Assembly (NCBI GenBank): GCA_036488085.1
Contig: DASXHZ010000017.1
Coordinates: 1-49,960 of the forward strand
Direction: 5' to 3'
DNA: 49,960 bases
Source of the DNA: DASXHZ01 sp036488085
GTDB taxonomy: Bacteria; Acidobacteriota; Thermoanaerobaculia; Gp7-AA8
The notes beneath the pieces were generated by a model. That model saw only the letters and a list, made by a program, of their open reading frames with translations, had not been told where the DNA came from and searched no databases. Shown here in pieces: positions 49,714 to 49,960 of this stretch. Both the position numbers and the translations under genes were made by a program. Every line of letters begins with the position of its first letter. Position 1 is the stretch's first letter.

Positions 49714-49960
49714 TTACTGCTTGGTCTCGGTCGAAGACTGCGCCGGCGACGCCGGAGTCGGCGGCTGCTGCGGGTCCTGCTGCGGCGATTTCTTCTTCTT
49801 GCCGCGCGCAAGGCGCTTGAGCCGTTTGATCTCCGCGACGTGCGGGACCAGGATCGCGTGATCCGGATCCTTCGCGAGCGCGGAACCGACGTCGTACGCC
49901 CGCCCCGCGATGAGCGCGAGCCGCTGACGGCGAATCAGGTTCGCCCCGGCGATGGCATTC
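49714..49960 (-). CDS. Hypothetical protein, C-terminal part (runs off window)
   Basis: The minus strand is open from the window edge to a TAA at 49714-49716, giving about 82 C-terminal residues. A segment reading RLALIAGRAYDVGSALAKDP and HVAEIKRLKRLARG is followed by four lysines and a Pro/Gln/Ser-rich low-complexity tail ending SSTETKQ. The helical AGRAY...ALAKDPDHA rhythm could be a TPR-like repeat, but the fragment is too short to assign. The family is not recognised. Confidence 0.55.
   Translation of the reverse strand, partial: NAIAGANLIRRQRLALIAGRAYDVGSALAKDPDHAILVPHVAEIKRLKRLARGKKKKSPQQDPQQPPTPASPAQSSTETKQ

Overview
This 50-kb window reads as a chromosome segment from a high-G+C, diderm (Gram-negative type) bacterium. 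It carries an RND pump, a Tat-exported aldehyde oxidoreductase, PqiABC-type MCE genes, an outer-membrane porin and a complete PilBCMNOPQ set. Half-size MacB-type ABC permeases beside an NtrC/NtrY pair, a secretin with a C-terminal cohesin-like domain and many short G+C palindromes together suggest Acidobacteriota. That placement is inference. I saw no rRNA, tRNA, CRISPR array, phage or transposase.

Layout. At 0-7.4 kb lie an MFS transporter, an O-methyltransferase, an RND permease/adaptor pair and a DinB-family protein. At 7.4-14.7 kb is a self-contained efflux operon (adaptor, ATPase, two different FtsX/MacB-type permeases, NtrC-like regulator, NtrY-like kinase). It is preceded by a textbook sigma-54 promoter and an array of six CGGACA/TGTCCG hexamers. 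At 14.7-23.4 kb, seven overlapping reading frames encode a periplasmic molybdenum aldehyde oxidoreductase (PaoABC type), its XdhC-type maturation factor, and a MocA-like nucleotidyltransferase fused in frame to PqiA, followed by PqiB and PqiC. At 23.4-27.5 kb lie a small autoregulated XRE regulator with two tiny membrane proteins, a 5'-3' exonuclease, an M16 peptidase and a secreted beta-propeller with a dockerin-like tail.

The stretch from 27.5 to 29 kb is decayed: a lower-G+C beta-trefoil gene with a frameshift and a pilin copy with two frameshifts. From 29 to 39.3 kb a minus-strand type IV pilus or type II secretion-like cluster runs pilC-pilB-pilM-pilN-pilO-pilP-secretin-pilins. Its secretin ends in a cohesin-like domain and its PilP carries a calcium-type TSP3 insert. 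No PilT or PilD is present here. From 39.4 to 48.5 kb comes a second molybdenum block: a short ModE-like regulator, a porin and ModA on the plus strand, facing a minus-strand operon of ABC exporter, methyltransferase and two molybdenum-storage (MosB/MosA-like) subunits, then a TupA-like lipoprotein. The window ends with an FAD monooxygenase and the C-terminus of an unknown gene.

The recurring theme is molybdenum/tungsten: capture (ModA, TupA-like), storage (MosA/MosB), cofactor handling (XdhC, MocA) and use (PaoABC). No ModBC or TupBC permease is encoded here. The most distinctive features are the MocA-PqiA fusion, the sigma-54 efflux operon whose activator has a degenerate GAFTGA loop, the cohesin secretin next to a dockerin protein, and the ABC exporter-methyltransferase-MosBA operon.
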